The position numbers and the translations under genes are program-made. From contig NZ_BSTL01000016.1 in assembly GCF_030269485.1 (NCBI RefSeq), forward strand, positions 219,458-283,457: a stretch of DNA of 64,000 bases. The letters are read 5' to 3'. The DNA comes from Actinoplanes sp. NBRC 103695 (lineage in GTDB: Bacteria; Actinomycetota; Actinomycetes; Mycobacteriales; Micromonosporaceae). Of this stretch, positions 16,013-22,880 are shown in pieces (positions within the stretch are counted from its first letter, which is position 1; each line of letters starts with the position of its first letter). The notes beneath the pieces were generated by a model, which saw only the letters and a list, made by a program, of their open reading frames with translations, was not told the origin of the DNA and did no database searches.

Positions 16013-16987
16013 TCAGCGCTCGCTGTCCAGCAACGCCATCAACGGCGCCGCATACCGCGTGCCGGCCACCGCCCCCTCCGGCACCGCCTCGTCCACCGCG
16101 GCCAGCTCCGCCTCGGTCAGGCTGAGCTCCGCGGCGGCCACCGCCCCGTCGATGCGCCCGGGCCGGGAGGCGCCGACCAGCGCCACGATCCCGTCGCCCT
16201 GGGCGAGGACCCAGGCGATGGCGAGCTGCGCGACCGTCACACCGCGGGCGTCGGCGATCGGGCGCAGGCGTTCGACGAGGGCCAGGTTGGCGGTGAGGTT
16301 CTCGCCGTGGAAGCGGGGGATGTGCCCGACCTCGCCGCCGCCGCTGTAGACGCCGGTGAGCAGCCCGTGGGCGAGGACGCCGTACGCGGTGACGCCGATC
16401 CCGAGCTCGCGGCAGACCGGCAGGATCGACCGTTCGGGGCCGCGGCTGAAGATCGAGTACTCGATCTGGACGTCGGCGATCGGGTGAACGGCGTGGGCGC
16501 GGCGGATGGTGTCGGCGCCGACCTCGGACAGGCCGATGTGCCGCACCCAGCCGGCCTCGACCATCTCGGCGATCGCGCCGACGGTGTCCTCGATCGGGAC
16601 CTGCGGGTCGAGCCGGGCGGGACGGTAGATGTCGAGGTGGTCGGTGCCAAGGCGTTGCAGGGAGTACGCGAGCGCGCTCTTCACGTACGCCGGATGGGCC
16701 TGGATCCCGACGAACCTGCCGGCCGGATCGCGCAGGGCGCCGAACTTGTCGCTGATCGTGAGACGGTCGCCGGGGCGCAGGGCCTGCCGGATCAGCCATT
16801 CGTTGTGCCCGTTGCCGTAGAAGTCGGCGGTGTCGATCAGGGTGACACCGGCGTCGATCGCCGCCCGGATCGTGTCGGCGCTGCCGGGGTCGCGCGCCGG
16901 GTCGAGATCGCCGGCGGACATCGGGCCGCAGCCCAGCCCGATCGGCGGCACCAGAGGTCCTTGGGTTCCGAGTCGTCTCATCTCCAC
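16013..16987 (-). CDS. Aldo/keto reductase
   Basis: 324 residues forming an (alpha/beta)8 barrel. Motifs: GLGCGPMS near the N-terminus, catalytic Asp52 and Tyr57 in IDTADFYGNG, Lys81 in ISDKFG, and the NADPH-binding LVGASRPGRID near 275. The usual catalytic histidine in the LDIY..HR motif is replaced: the sequence reads LDIYRPARLDP, with Ala at that place, a variant seen in one group of bacterial members. It should reduce aldehydes or ketones with NADPH. GTG 16987 or ATG 16981 may be the start; neither has a good Shine-Dalgarno. A perfect palindrome 25 bases upstream (17012-17033) suggests tight repression. Confidence 0.88.
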   Translation of the reverse strand: MEMRRLGTQGPLVPPIGLGCGPMSAGDLDPARDPGSADTIRAAIDAGVTLIDTADFYGNGHNEWLIRQALRPGDRLTISDKFGALRDPAGRFVGIQAHPAYVKSALAYSLQRLGTDHLDIYRPARLDPQVPIEDTVGAIAEMVEAGWVRHIGLSEVGADTIRRAHAVHPIADVQIEYSIFSRGPERSILPVCRELGIGVTAYGVLAHGLLTGVYSGGGEVGHIPRFHGENLTANLALVERLRPIADARGVTVAQLAIAWVLAQGDGIVALVGASRPGRIDGAVAAAELSLTEAELAAVDEAVPEGAVAGTRYAAPLMALLDSER

Positions 16988-17011
16988 GACGGAGGACCGT
17001 AACGGGCCGAG

Positions 17012-17033
17012 TTACAGATTTCAAGATCTGTAA
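17012..17033. promoter_or_regulatory. Palindromic operator upstream of the aldo/keto reductase
   Basis: TTACAGAT-TTCAAG-ATCTGTAA is a perfect inverted repeat with 8-bp arms and a 6-base spacer. It is AT-rich against the local background and begins 25 bases upstream of the start. Such sites are typical for TetR, MarR or HxlR dimers. No regulator gene is directly adjacent except the TetR gene on the other side of the reductase. Confidence 0.75.
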
Positions 17034-17114
17034 TCCGTCACCCTACGTCAGATCATGCGGAGCTTGCGCGTAGCCTTTCCGCCCACTCCACAACTGTCCG
17101 GGTTTGGGTGCGCG

Positions 17115-17312
17115 CTAGACGTCGAACTCGCCGTCCTTGACGCCCTCGACGAAGGCACGCCACCAGTCTGCTCTGCTCTCAGTGCCTGAAACCGCCGAAT
17201 CCGGCCTGGGCATCGAGAAGGCGACGCCCCGGACTCGATCCTCGACCCTTCCGGCCCTCGTGTGGATCGCGGCGGGGACCATCGCCGGAGTTGCTGCGGC
17301 GCGATTGATCAC
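17115..17312 (-). CDS. Small DUF397-like protein, possibly a remnant
   Basis: 65 codons. The C-terminus ADWWRAFVEGVKDGEFDV closely matches the end of actinobacterial DUF397 proteins, which normally accompany an XRE-type regulator and take part in developmental or antibiotic regulation. The typical RDSK motif before it is not recognisable, the N-terminal 30 residues are atypical, and no XRE gene is near, so this may be a decayed or chimeric copy. It overlaps the acetyltransferase stop by four bases. Bases 17034-17114 upstream of its stop hold no gene, only a short sequence resembling the acetyltransferase 3' end (catgcggagcttg at 17054 and 17380). Confidence 0.4.
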   Translation of the reverse strand: MINRAAATPAMVPAAIHTRAGRVEDRVRGVAFSMPRPDSAVSGTESRADWWRAFVEGVKDGEFDV

Positions 17313-17851
17313 TCGGCGGGCGAAGCGTTAGTTCGTGCGATCCGCAGAGGGTCGCGTGCGCTTGGGACGTCGGGCCAGGTCATGCGGAGCTTGAGTGGGA
17401 CGCCGTTCAGGCGGGCCGGGTCGCTTGTCACCGGGACCGTCTCGCCGGGCGTGGCGCCGCACGACAGGTAGAACCGCTGGGCCGACGTGTTCTGCTGAAG
17501 CACCCATAGGTACATCGGGCCGGTGGCGGCGTGCCCGAGGAGTCGCCGGCCGATGCCCGTGCGGTGCCGGTCGCGGGTCACGTGCAGGTTGTCGACGAGG
17601 TTGCCCCACCGCGGATCGTGGTCGAACACGACGTGGACGAACCCCAGCAGCCGGCCGTCCTCCTCGGCCACGGTCGTCTCGGTGCCCGCCGGCGCGGACA
17701 GCCGGGCCGACCACGCCGCGCGGCGGTCGGCCACGACGTCGCCGTCCAGGAAGGAGTCGGCGTACGCGCCGCGGTAGTGCCGGCGCCAGCTGTCGGCGTG
17801 CAGCACCGCGATCGGCCCGGCATCGTCCACAATGGCACGACGAATGTCCAT
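17309..17851 (-). CDS. GNAT-family N-acetyltransferase
   Basis: ATG 17851 follows GGAG with six bases of spacing and begins MDIRRAIVDDAGPIAVLHAD, the standard GNAT strand-helix opening; 41 further upstream codons are not needed. 180 residues. The acetyl-CoA-binding loop is RDRHRTGIGRRLLGHA (Q/RxxGxG/A type), followed by LWVLQQNTSAQRFYLSCGAT, the conserved end of the fold. Substrate unknown; relatives acetylate small molecules or protein N-termini. Divergent from the methyltransferase at 18013. Confidence 0.88.
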   Translation of the reverse strand: MDIRRAIVDDAGPIAVLHADSWRRHYRGAYADSFLDGDVVADRRAAWSARLSAPAGTETTVAEEDGRLLGFVHVVFDHDPRWGNLVDNLHVTRDRHRTGIGRRLLGHAATGPMYLWVLQQNTSAQRFYLSCGATPGETVPVTSDPARLNGVPLKLRMTWPDVPSARDPLRIARTNASPAE

Positions 17852-18012
17852 GACGGCTCCGGAGGAAGTCGTGGCTTGCCCGGCACACCGCGCGCCGAGC
17901 CGTGTCATCACCCGGAGCACCCCGCCCACGAATGGAGGGTTGCCGGCCAGCGAGCCGGGGCTTGATGCTGGCACTCATGACCTGTCCGAGACGGTAACAC
18001 CGAGGAGTCCGC

Positions 18013-18885
18013 ATGACCGACAAGTGGGCGGCCTGGCTGATGGGACGGCGCGACGGTGGCGACCCGGGCGTGCGACGCGATCATCACCCGTCGCTGGCCG
18101 GCTTCCGGGACGGGGTGCTGGAGCGGGCAGCGGTCGCCGAGGGCGATGTCGTGCTGGACGTGGGCGCCGGGACCGGGCTGATCGGGTTCGGAGCGCTGGA
18201 CCTGGTCGGCGCGACCGGGCGGGTGATCTTCAGCGACGTGTCCGGGGATCTGCTCGCCGAGTGCCGGCGCCAGGCCGGTGACGACCCGCGCTGCTCGTTC
18301 GTGCGGGCGTCGGCCGACGATCTCGCGGGCATCGGCGACGCCTCGGTGGACGTGGTGACCACTCGGTCGGTGCTGATGTACCTGCCGGACAAGGCGGCCG
18401 GCTTCCGGGAACTGGCCCGGGTGCTGCGACCGGGCGGGCGGCTGGCGATCTTCGAGCCGATCAACAGCTTCACGGTGGACCGGGGGCGGCGGCTGTTCGG
18501 GCTGGACTTCGCGCCGATCGCCGACCTGGCCGACAAGGTGCTTGCCGCGTACCGGGGCGAGGAAGTGATGGTCGACTTCGACGAGCGGGACCTGCTGCGC
18601 TGGGCGGGCGAGGCCGGATTGACGGCGATCGAGCTCGACTACCGGGCCGAGGTGGAGGTGCCGGCGCCGCCGCTGCCGGCGGACTGGGACGCGCTGCGGC
18701 GGACCGCGCCCAACCCGCTGGCGCCCACCTATCAGGAGGCGGTCGACGAGACGCTGAGCACCGAGGAGGCGGCGCGCTTCACGGCGTACGCCAGGAATCT
18801 GATCGAGAAGGGCGCACCCCGCACCACCCTGATGGCCACCGCCTACCTGAAGGCCGTCAAGCCGGGCCTTCCAGAAGTCCCGTGA
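18013..18885 (+). CDS. Class I SAM-dependent methyltransferase
   Basis: 290 residues. SAM-binding motif I is VVLDVGAGTGLIGFG, motif II acidic residue in VIFSDVSGD, and motif III in VLRPGGRLAIFEPI. ATG has GAGGAG five bases upstream. The C-terminal half contains a substrate cap with acidic and aromatic residues. Such enzymes act on small molecules or quinone precursors; no neighbour reveals the substrate. The last 29 bases overlap the convergent DUF6461-like gene. Confidence 0.85.
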   Translation: MTDKWAAWLMGRRDGGDPGVRRDHHPSLAGFRDGVLERAAVAEGDVVLDVGAGTGLIGFGALDLVGATGRVIFSDVSGDLLAECRRQAGDDPRCSFVRASADDLAGIGDASVDVVTTRSVLMYLPDKAAGFRELARVLRPGGRLAIFEPINSFTVDRGRRLFGLDFAPIADLADKVLAAYRGEEVMVDFDERDLLRWAGEAGLTAIELDYRAEVEVPAPPLPADWDALRRTAPNPLAPTYQEAVDETLSTEEAARFTAYARNLIEKGAPRTTLMATAYLKAVKPGLPEVP

Positions 18886-19237
18886 CGCGCTCCGCCAGGA
18901 GCAGCGCACGGGCGTCCGAGTCCTGCCAGCTCTCGTCGGCGTCGTCGTCCGGCGGGCGCAGGCCCAGAGCGTTCATCAGGTGCGAGAGGCGGCCCGGGTC
19001 CGAACCCCACATCGTCTCCGGCGCGGGATAGCCGGGGTCGAACGCGACGACGGTCTCGCCGCCGACGGCATAGGCGAAGTGTGACGACTGCGGCGTCCGG
19101 GAGACCACGATCATCTCCGCCGCGTTCGAGTCCTCAGCAGCGCCGACCGACCAGCCCGACTCGTCCTTGAGATAGACGAGCTGGTAGCTCTCGCCGAGCC
19201 GGTCGGCCAGCGCGCGTGCGTCCTCGAGGTTCCTCAC
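18857..19237 (-). CDS. DUF6461-like protein
   Basis: 126 residues from GTG 19237. The pattern SHFAYAVGGETVVAFDPGYP followed by WGSDPGRLSHLMNALGL matches actinobacterial DUF6461 proteins as I remember them (a histidine or phenylalanine-rich strand, a VxxFDP motif and a closing helix). No signal peptide or membrane segment. Function unknown; family members often occur as scattered single genes. Its 3' end is antisense to the methyltransferase 3' end over 29 bases. Confidence 0.6.
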   Translation of the reverse strand: MRNLEDARALADRLGESYQLVYLKDESGWSVGAAEDSNAAEMIVVSRTPQSSHFAYAVGGETVVAFDPGYPAPETMWGSDPGRLSHLMNALGLRPPDDDADESWQDSDARALLLAERVTGLLEGPA

Positions 19238-19254
19238 TCAGGCCAGGGTAGTGA

Positions 19255-19878
19255 TCAGGCCTTCTTGAAGAACCGGTAGTCGGCGGTGTACTTGACGGCC
19301 GCGGTCTGGCCCGCGCTGCACGCGCCGGCCGGGGCCACGCCGCCCTTGGTGTTGAGCCGCTGGACGAAGGTCACGTCGGCGAAGACGCCGGACTGGGTCC
19401 GGGCGGGGGAGAGCACCTTCGCGGTGATCAGCAGCTGCGGGATGCTGTTCGGGTTGGCCGACGGGGCGGACACCGGCGAGGTGCCCTCGACCAGGCTGCC
19501 GTCCGAGTCCGACTGCCAGCTCGGGCCGCGGAAGTGGATCGCGCTGGCCGGCTTGACCGGCTTGAGCGACAGGCCGGTGAGCACCGCGGCCGGCTCGAGC
19601 AGCGCCCAGGCGCCGGTGGCGGAGCAGCCGTAGTTCTGCACGCCGTGCGCCTTGAAGACCGACGTCTGCACGTTGCCGCCGGGCACCTTGATCGCGTCGG
19701 GCACGGACGGTTTGCCGCCGAGGAAGCTGTCCGCCTGGGCGGAGGAGGCGTCGGCGGGCGCGGCGAGCGGTGCGGCCTGCGGCGTCTGGCCGGCGAAGGA
19801 CACACCTGCGGAGACACCGATCATGGCGAGCGCGGCGGCGCCGACGCCGGAGACGATCCGGAACGTACGCTTCTTCAC
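19255..19878 (-). CDS. Secreted DUF3455 protein
   Basis: GTG 19878 has AGGGGAC about nine bases upstream and starts MKKRTFRIVSGVGAAALAMI, a Sec signal peptide cleaved near SFAGQT. The mature 175 residues contain PDAIKVPGGNVQ, HGVQNYGCSATGAW, AIHFRGPSW, and VTFVQRLNTKGGVAPAGACS, the sequence pattern of DUF3455. Two or more cysteines may form disulfides outside the cell. Function unknown. The frame is open another 180 codons upstream, but that part is Arg/Gly shadow sequence. Monocistronic, convergent with nothing; the next gene upstream (19998) is transcribed the same way with a 119-base gap. Confidence 0.8.
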   Translation of the reverse strand: MKKRTFRIVSGVGAAALAMIGVSAGVSFAGQTPQAAPLAAPADASSAQADSFLGGKPSVPDAIKVPGGNVQTSVFKAHGVQNYGCSATGAWALLEPAAVLTGLSLKPVKPASAIHFRGPSWQSDSDGSLVEGTSPVSAPSANPNSIPQLLITAKVLSPARTQSGVFADVTFVQRLNTKGGVAPAGACSAGQTAAVKYTADYRFFKKA

Positions 19879-19997
19879 TTTTGAGGTCCCCTGATTCGAC
19901 AATGGCGTTACGTGAGCGCCACCGACCCTAGAGAACCCTTCCTTAGGACGGGCATAAGTTTGTCCGATGCTTGCCTGAAGTGATGGCCGTCGAAGGA

Positions 19998-20771
19998 TCA
20001 GTATCGTGCGTATCCGGGCATCTGCGGTCGCTGCGGACGGTTCCGGTTCCGGTTGCGCAGACGGAGCCGCATCAGCAGCCCGACCCCGATGAGTACCAGC
20101 ACCGCGCCGACGATCAGACCCGGTCCGAGCAGGCTGGGCGTGCTGTCCTGACCGGCGGCCAGATCGGCGGAGATGCCGCTGGCGTCGGCCGGTGGCGGGA
20201 TGGCCGCCTCGGACGACTCCTCCTCCGCCGGTTCCTCCGGCGCCTCGGAAGGAGGCGTCGACGGCTTTGCCACTCCTTCGATGTCGCTCGACGCGGCGGC
20301 CTTCTGCAGCAACGTCCGCCCGGCGTCGAAGGCCTCGGCGTCGAAGGTGATCCGGCCGTCCGGTGCGTTCTCGGCGACCGACACCTCGTACCGTGCCGTC
20401 ACCGTGCGGCCACGGCACAACTGGCCGGGGTCGACCTGCGTGTCGGTGATCCGGGCCTTGCCGCCCTCGTCGCGGACCTGGGTGGGGAAGGTCCCGTTCT
20501 CCTCGACCCGGTTCACCCGGACCTGGTCCAGCTCGGCGCCCTCGACGCCGAGCACCATGGAGAACCGGATCTTGCGGCAGCGTCCGCGGTTGTCCGTGGA
20601 GACGACGACCTCCACGATCTGGGGGTCGTCACCCGCCTCGAAGTTGTCGGGCGCCTTCGTCACCTTGAGGTCGATGCCGTCCACCTCGGCGTGAGCCGGA
20701 GCCGGGAGGAGAACGGCGGTGAGAGCGGTCAGGGCGCCCGTGAGCAGAAGGGCAGCACCACGATGCCGCAC
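19998..20771 (-). CDS. Secreted, membrane-anchored protein of unknown function
   Basis: AAGGAG directly abuts ATG 20780, so the GTG three codons later (20771, nine-base spacing) is the better start. 257 residues: signal peptide (GAALLLTGALTALTAVLLPA), an extracellular beta-rich domain with two conserved-looking cysteines (GRCRKIRF and PGQLCRGRTV), a Pro/Glu/Ser-rich stalk near 175-205, one membrane helix (LIVGAVLVLIGVGLLMRLRL) and a short Arg/Asn tail at the C-terminus inside the cell. It resembles actinobacterial cell-surface adhesion-like proteins held by a C-terminal helix. No known family could be named. Confidence 0.7.
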   Translation of the reverse strand: MRHRGAALLLTGALTALTAVLLPAPAHAEVDGIDLKVTKAPDNFEAGDDPQIVEVVVSTDNRGRCRKIRFSMVLGVEGAELDQVRVNRVEENGTFPTQVRDEGGKARITDTQVDPGQLCRGRTVTARYEVSVAENAPDGRITFDAEAFDAGRTLLQKAAASSDIEGVAKPSTPPSEAPEEPAEEESSEAAIPPPADASGISADLAAGQDSTPSLLGPGLIVGAVLVLIGVGLLMRLRLRNRNRNRPQRPQMPGYARY

Positions 20772-21182
20772 GGCAATCATCTCCTTACGCTGGGGAGTCA
20801 CGGTCGCCTGCACACCAGGTAGTTCGCACGGTCCGGACGAATGGTTCACCGGGTGGCCCGGCTCACCTTCCGGCGGCACCTTATTTTTGCCTTAGCTGAC
20901 CGTTGCGTTTCCATGTCTGAGCAGCTCAGAGGCGGTCCGTAGGAGTGAGGTTGCAAGGTCGCCCAGATGAGTGAGCAAACTTCTCGCCGATGGTTCATCC
21001 GAACCCGCCCGGCCTACGTAGATGGGGGAGGGCACGAACAGGCCGCAACGCAGGGTGCAAAAGGGCAAAGGAGATATGCGGCCGCCCCGGCCCCCCAGAA
21101 CTGAAGCGCGGGGCATCCCCCACGGATGCCGGCGTCCCGATTGCCCCGACGGACGCCAACCGCTGCGGAGAACGAGGAGTCA
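20772..21182. other. Divergent promoter region, 411 bases
   Basis: This spacer separates the surface protein (minus) from the redox operon (plus). It is relatively AT-rich at 20881-20895 and contains a small hairpin, TCTGAG-CAG-CTCAGA (20916-20930). An AAAGGAG site at 21068-21073 precedes an ATG at 21076, but the frame it opens runs out of frame into the next gene and has Arg/Pro-rich shadow composition. No clear -35/-10 pair was found. Confidence 0.5.
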
Positions 21183-22880
21183 ATGGCTCGGACGAAGTTC
21201 AACCAACGACCTGAGACCAGGCCGGAACCGGTGGCGATGGGTGCCACCGGCGGACGGAAGCCACCGTCGAAGTGGTCGGTAGCTCTGCTCGCCGTCTCGA
21301 TCCTGACGGCCGTCTGGGCCGCGGCGATGCTCACGCCGTTCGGCCGGGTCGCGTACTACTACTTCTTCGCGTACTCCGAGTTCTACATGGGCGTGCTGAC
21401 CCTGGTGTCGCTGTCCGTCACGATCATGGTCGGGCTGGTCTCCACCGACCGGCTCGTGCTCTCCATCCGGCAGCGCGTCCTGCTCCAGTCCGCGCACCGC
21501 ACCACCGGCGTCATCGCGGTCACCGCACTGGTCGCGCACGTGTGGACCAAGTTCATGGAAGAGCACATCACCGCGCTCGACATCTTCATCCCGTTCCTGG
21601 CGCCCTACAACCGGGTGTTCATCGGACTGGGCACCCTGTCCGGCTGGGTGATGATCATGGTGATGTGGACCGGTATGGCCCGGTCCAAGTTCATCGGCCG
21701 CGGCAAGCCCTGGATGTGGCGCTCCATCCACGCGGTGTCCTACCTGATGTGGCCGCTCGCCCTGATCCACGGCCTCGCCGCCGGTCGCCCCGCCGCCACC
21801 TGGGTCACCGTCAGCTACGTGGTCTGCGTACTGGGCGTGCTGGTCGGCCTGGCCGTCCGCCTCTCGGTCAGCCTGAACCGGAAGAAGGACTTCTCGTCCA
21901 CCGCGACCGGCGCGATGAAGCCGGTCGGCGCCGTGGTCCCCACCAACTCGGGTGCGGCCGCGCCCAAGCGCAAGCGCCGCGACGAGCCGGAGCCGCTCGC
22001 CGCGCCGGAGTCGTTCCGGCCGGCCACCCCGCGCCCGCCGGTGATGGAGCGGCCGTCCAGCGCCATGCCCGCCAGCGGCATTCCGTCCAGTGCCATGCCG
22101 GCCAGCTCGATGCCGATCAGCAGCAACCCGATCAGCCCGATGCCGTACGACGACGACGTGTACGCCCGCCGCAACGGCCGGCGCCGTGCCGACGAGCGTT
22201 ACGACGAGCCGACCGGCAGCATCTCCCGCCGCGCGATCGAGTCGTACGACGACCCGGCGTCCACGGGCAGCATGTCCCGCCGCGCGATCGAGTCCTACGG
22301 CGACCCGGCGTCGACCGGCAGCATGTCCCGCCGGGCGATCGAGGAAGAGCGGTACCGCTACGAGGACGCGCCGCCGCCTCGCCGCCGGTATGCCGACGAG
22401 GACCGCTACGAGGAGGAGCCCCCGCGCCGCGCCCGCCGGTACGCCGACGACGAGCGTTACGACGAGACCCCGCCGCCGCGCGCCCGCCGCGAGTTCCGCG
22501 ACGCCGACCCGCGCGCCACCGGCGAGTTCCGGGCGCCCGACTACCGCACCGGCGAGTTCCAGGCCTACGACGACGCCCCTCGCCGCGGCCGCCGGGACGA
22601 CGTCGACGCCGCCGACTCCGGCCGGCACAGCCGCAGCGAGTTCGTCGACCTGGCCCCGCGCTCCGAGGGCTGGCGCGGGCGCACCGACCCGAACTACCGG
22701 GAGGAAGGCGACGAGGTGCCCACCCTCGTCGACATGGCATCCCGCCGTGCTCGCCGCCAGGCGCAGCAGGCGGAGCCGATCAGGCCCAGGGGAGGTCGCA
22801 GGGGCGACCGGGTCAGCGGCGGCAACGAATCGCTCGATGACGACCATTACTGGCGTCAACTCAGGGGAGAGGCTCGGTAG
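21183..22880 (+). CDS. Ferric-reductase-like heme b membrane protein with long disordered tail
   Basis: 565 residues. ATG 21183 follows GAGGAG closely. About six membrane helices occupy residues 30-235. Histidine pairs His105/His119 in helix 3 and His183/His196 in helix 5 match the bis-histidine spacing of the ferric reductase/NOX heme domain, which carries electrons across the membrane through two b hemes. No FAD/NAD domain follows; instead the last 320 residues are charged, Pro/Arg/Tyr-rich and repetitive, in the cytoplasm. The missing electron-input module is supplied by the next gene (NuoF-ferredoxin), which starts one base after this stop. Likely first gene of a four-gene operon. Confidence 0.82.
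   Translation: MARTKFNQRPETRPEPVAMGATGGRKPPSKWSVALLAVSILTAVWAAAMLTPFGRVAYYYFFAYSEFYMGVLTLVSLSVTIMVGLVSTDRLVLSIRQRVLLQSAHRTTGVIAVTALVAHVWTKFMEEHITALDIFIPFLAPYNRVFIGLGTLSGWVMIMVMWTGMARSKFIGRGKPWMWRSIHAVSYLMWPLALIHGLAAGRPAATWVTVSYVVCVLGVLVGLAVRLSVSLNRKKDFSSTATGAMKPVGAVVPTNSGAAAPKRKRRDEPEPLAAPESFRPATPRPPVMERPSSAMPASGIPSSAMPASSMPISSNPISPMPYDDDVYARRNGRRRADERYDEPTGSISRRAIESYDDPASTGSMSRRAIESYGDPASTGSMSRRAIEEERYRYEDAPPPRRRYADEDRYEEEPPRRARRYADDERYDETPPPRARREFRDADPRATGEFRAPDYRTGEFQAYDDAPRRGRRDDVDAADSGRHSRSEFVDLAPRSEGWRGRTDPNYREEGDEVPTLVDMASRRARRQAQQAEPIRPRGGRRGDRVSGGNESLDDDHYWRQLRGEAR
22224..22344. repeat. 51-nt coding repeat in the cytoplasmic tail
   Basis: Two full 51-nt units (22224-22274, 22275-22325) and a partial third encode SRRAIESYDDPASTGSM. 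Just before (about 22046-22145) a 15-nt-based repeat encodes SSAMP/ASGIP variants, and after it RRYADEDRYEEE-like motifs recur. The tail grows by small in-frame duplications. Confidence 0.8.

Noticed and set aside
17137..17331. Small plus-strand frame with a hydrophobic segment (LVWIAAGTIAGVAAARLITR)
   Set aside because: It is antisense to the DUF397-like frame, lacks a ribosome binding site, and the hydrophobic run can arise as the complement of Ala/Pro codons. Not excluded, but not supported.
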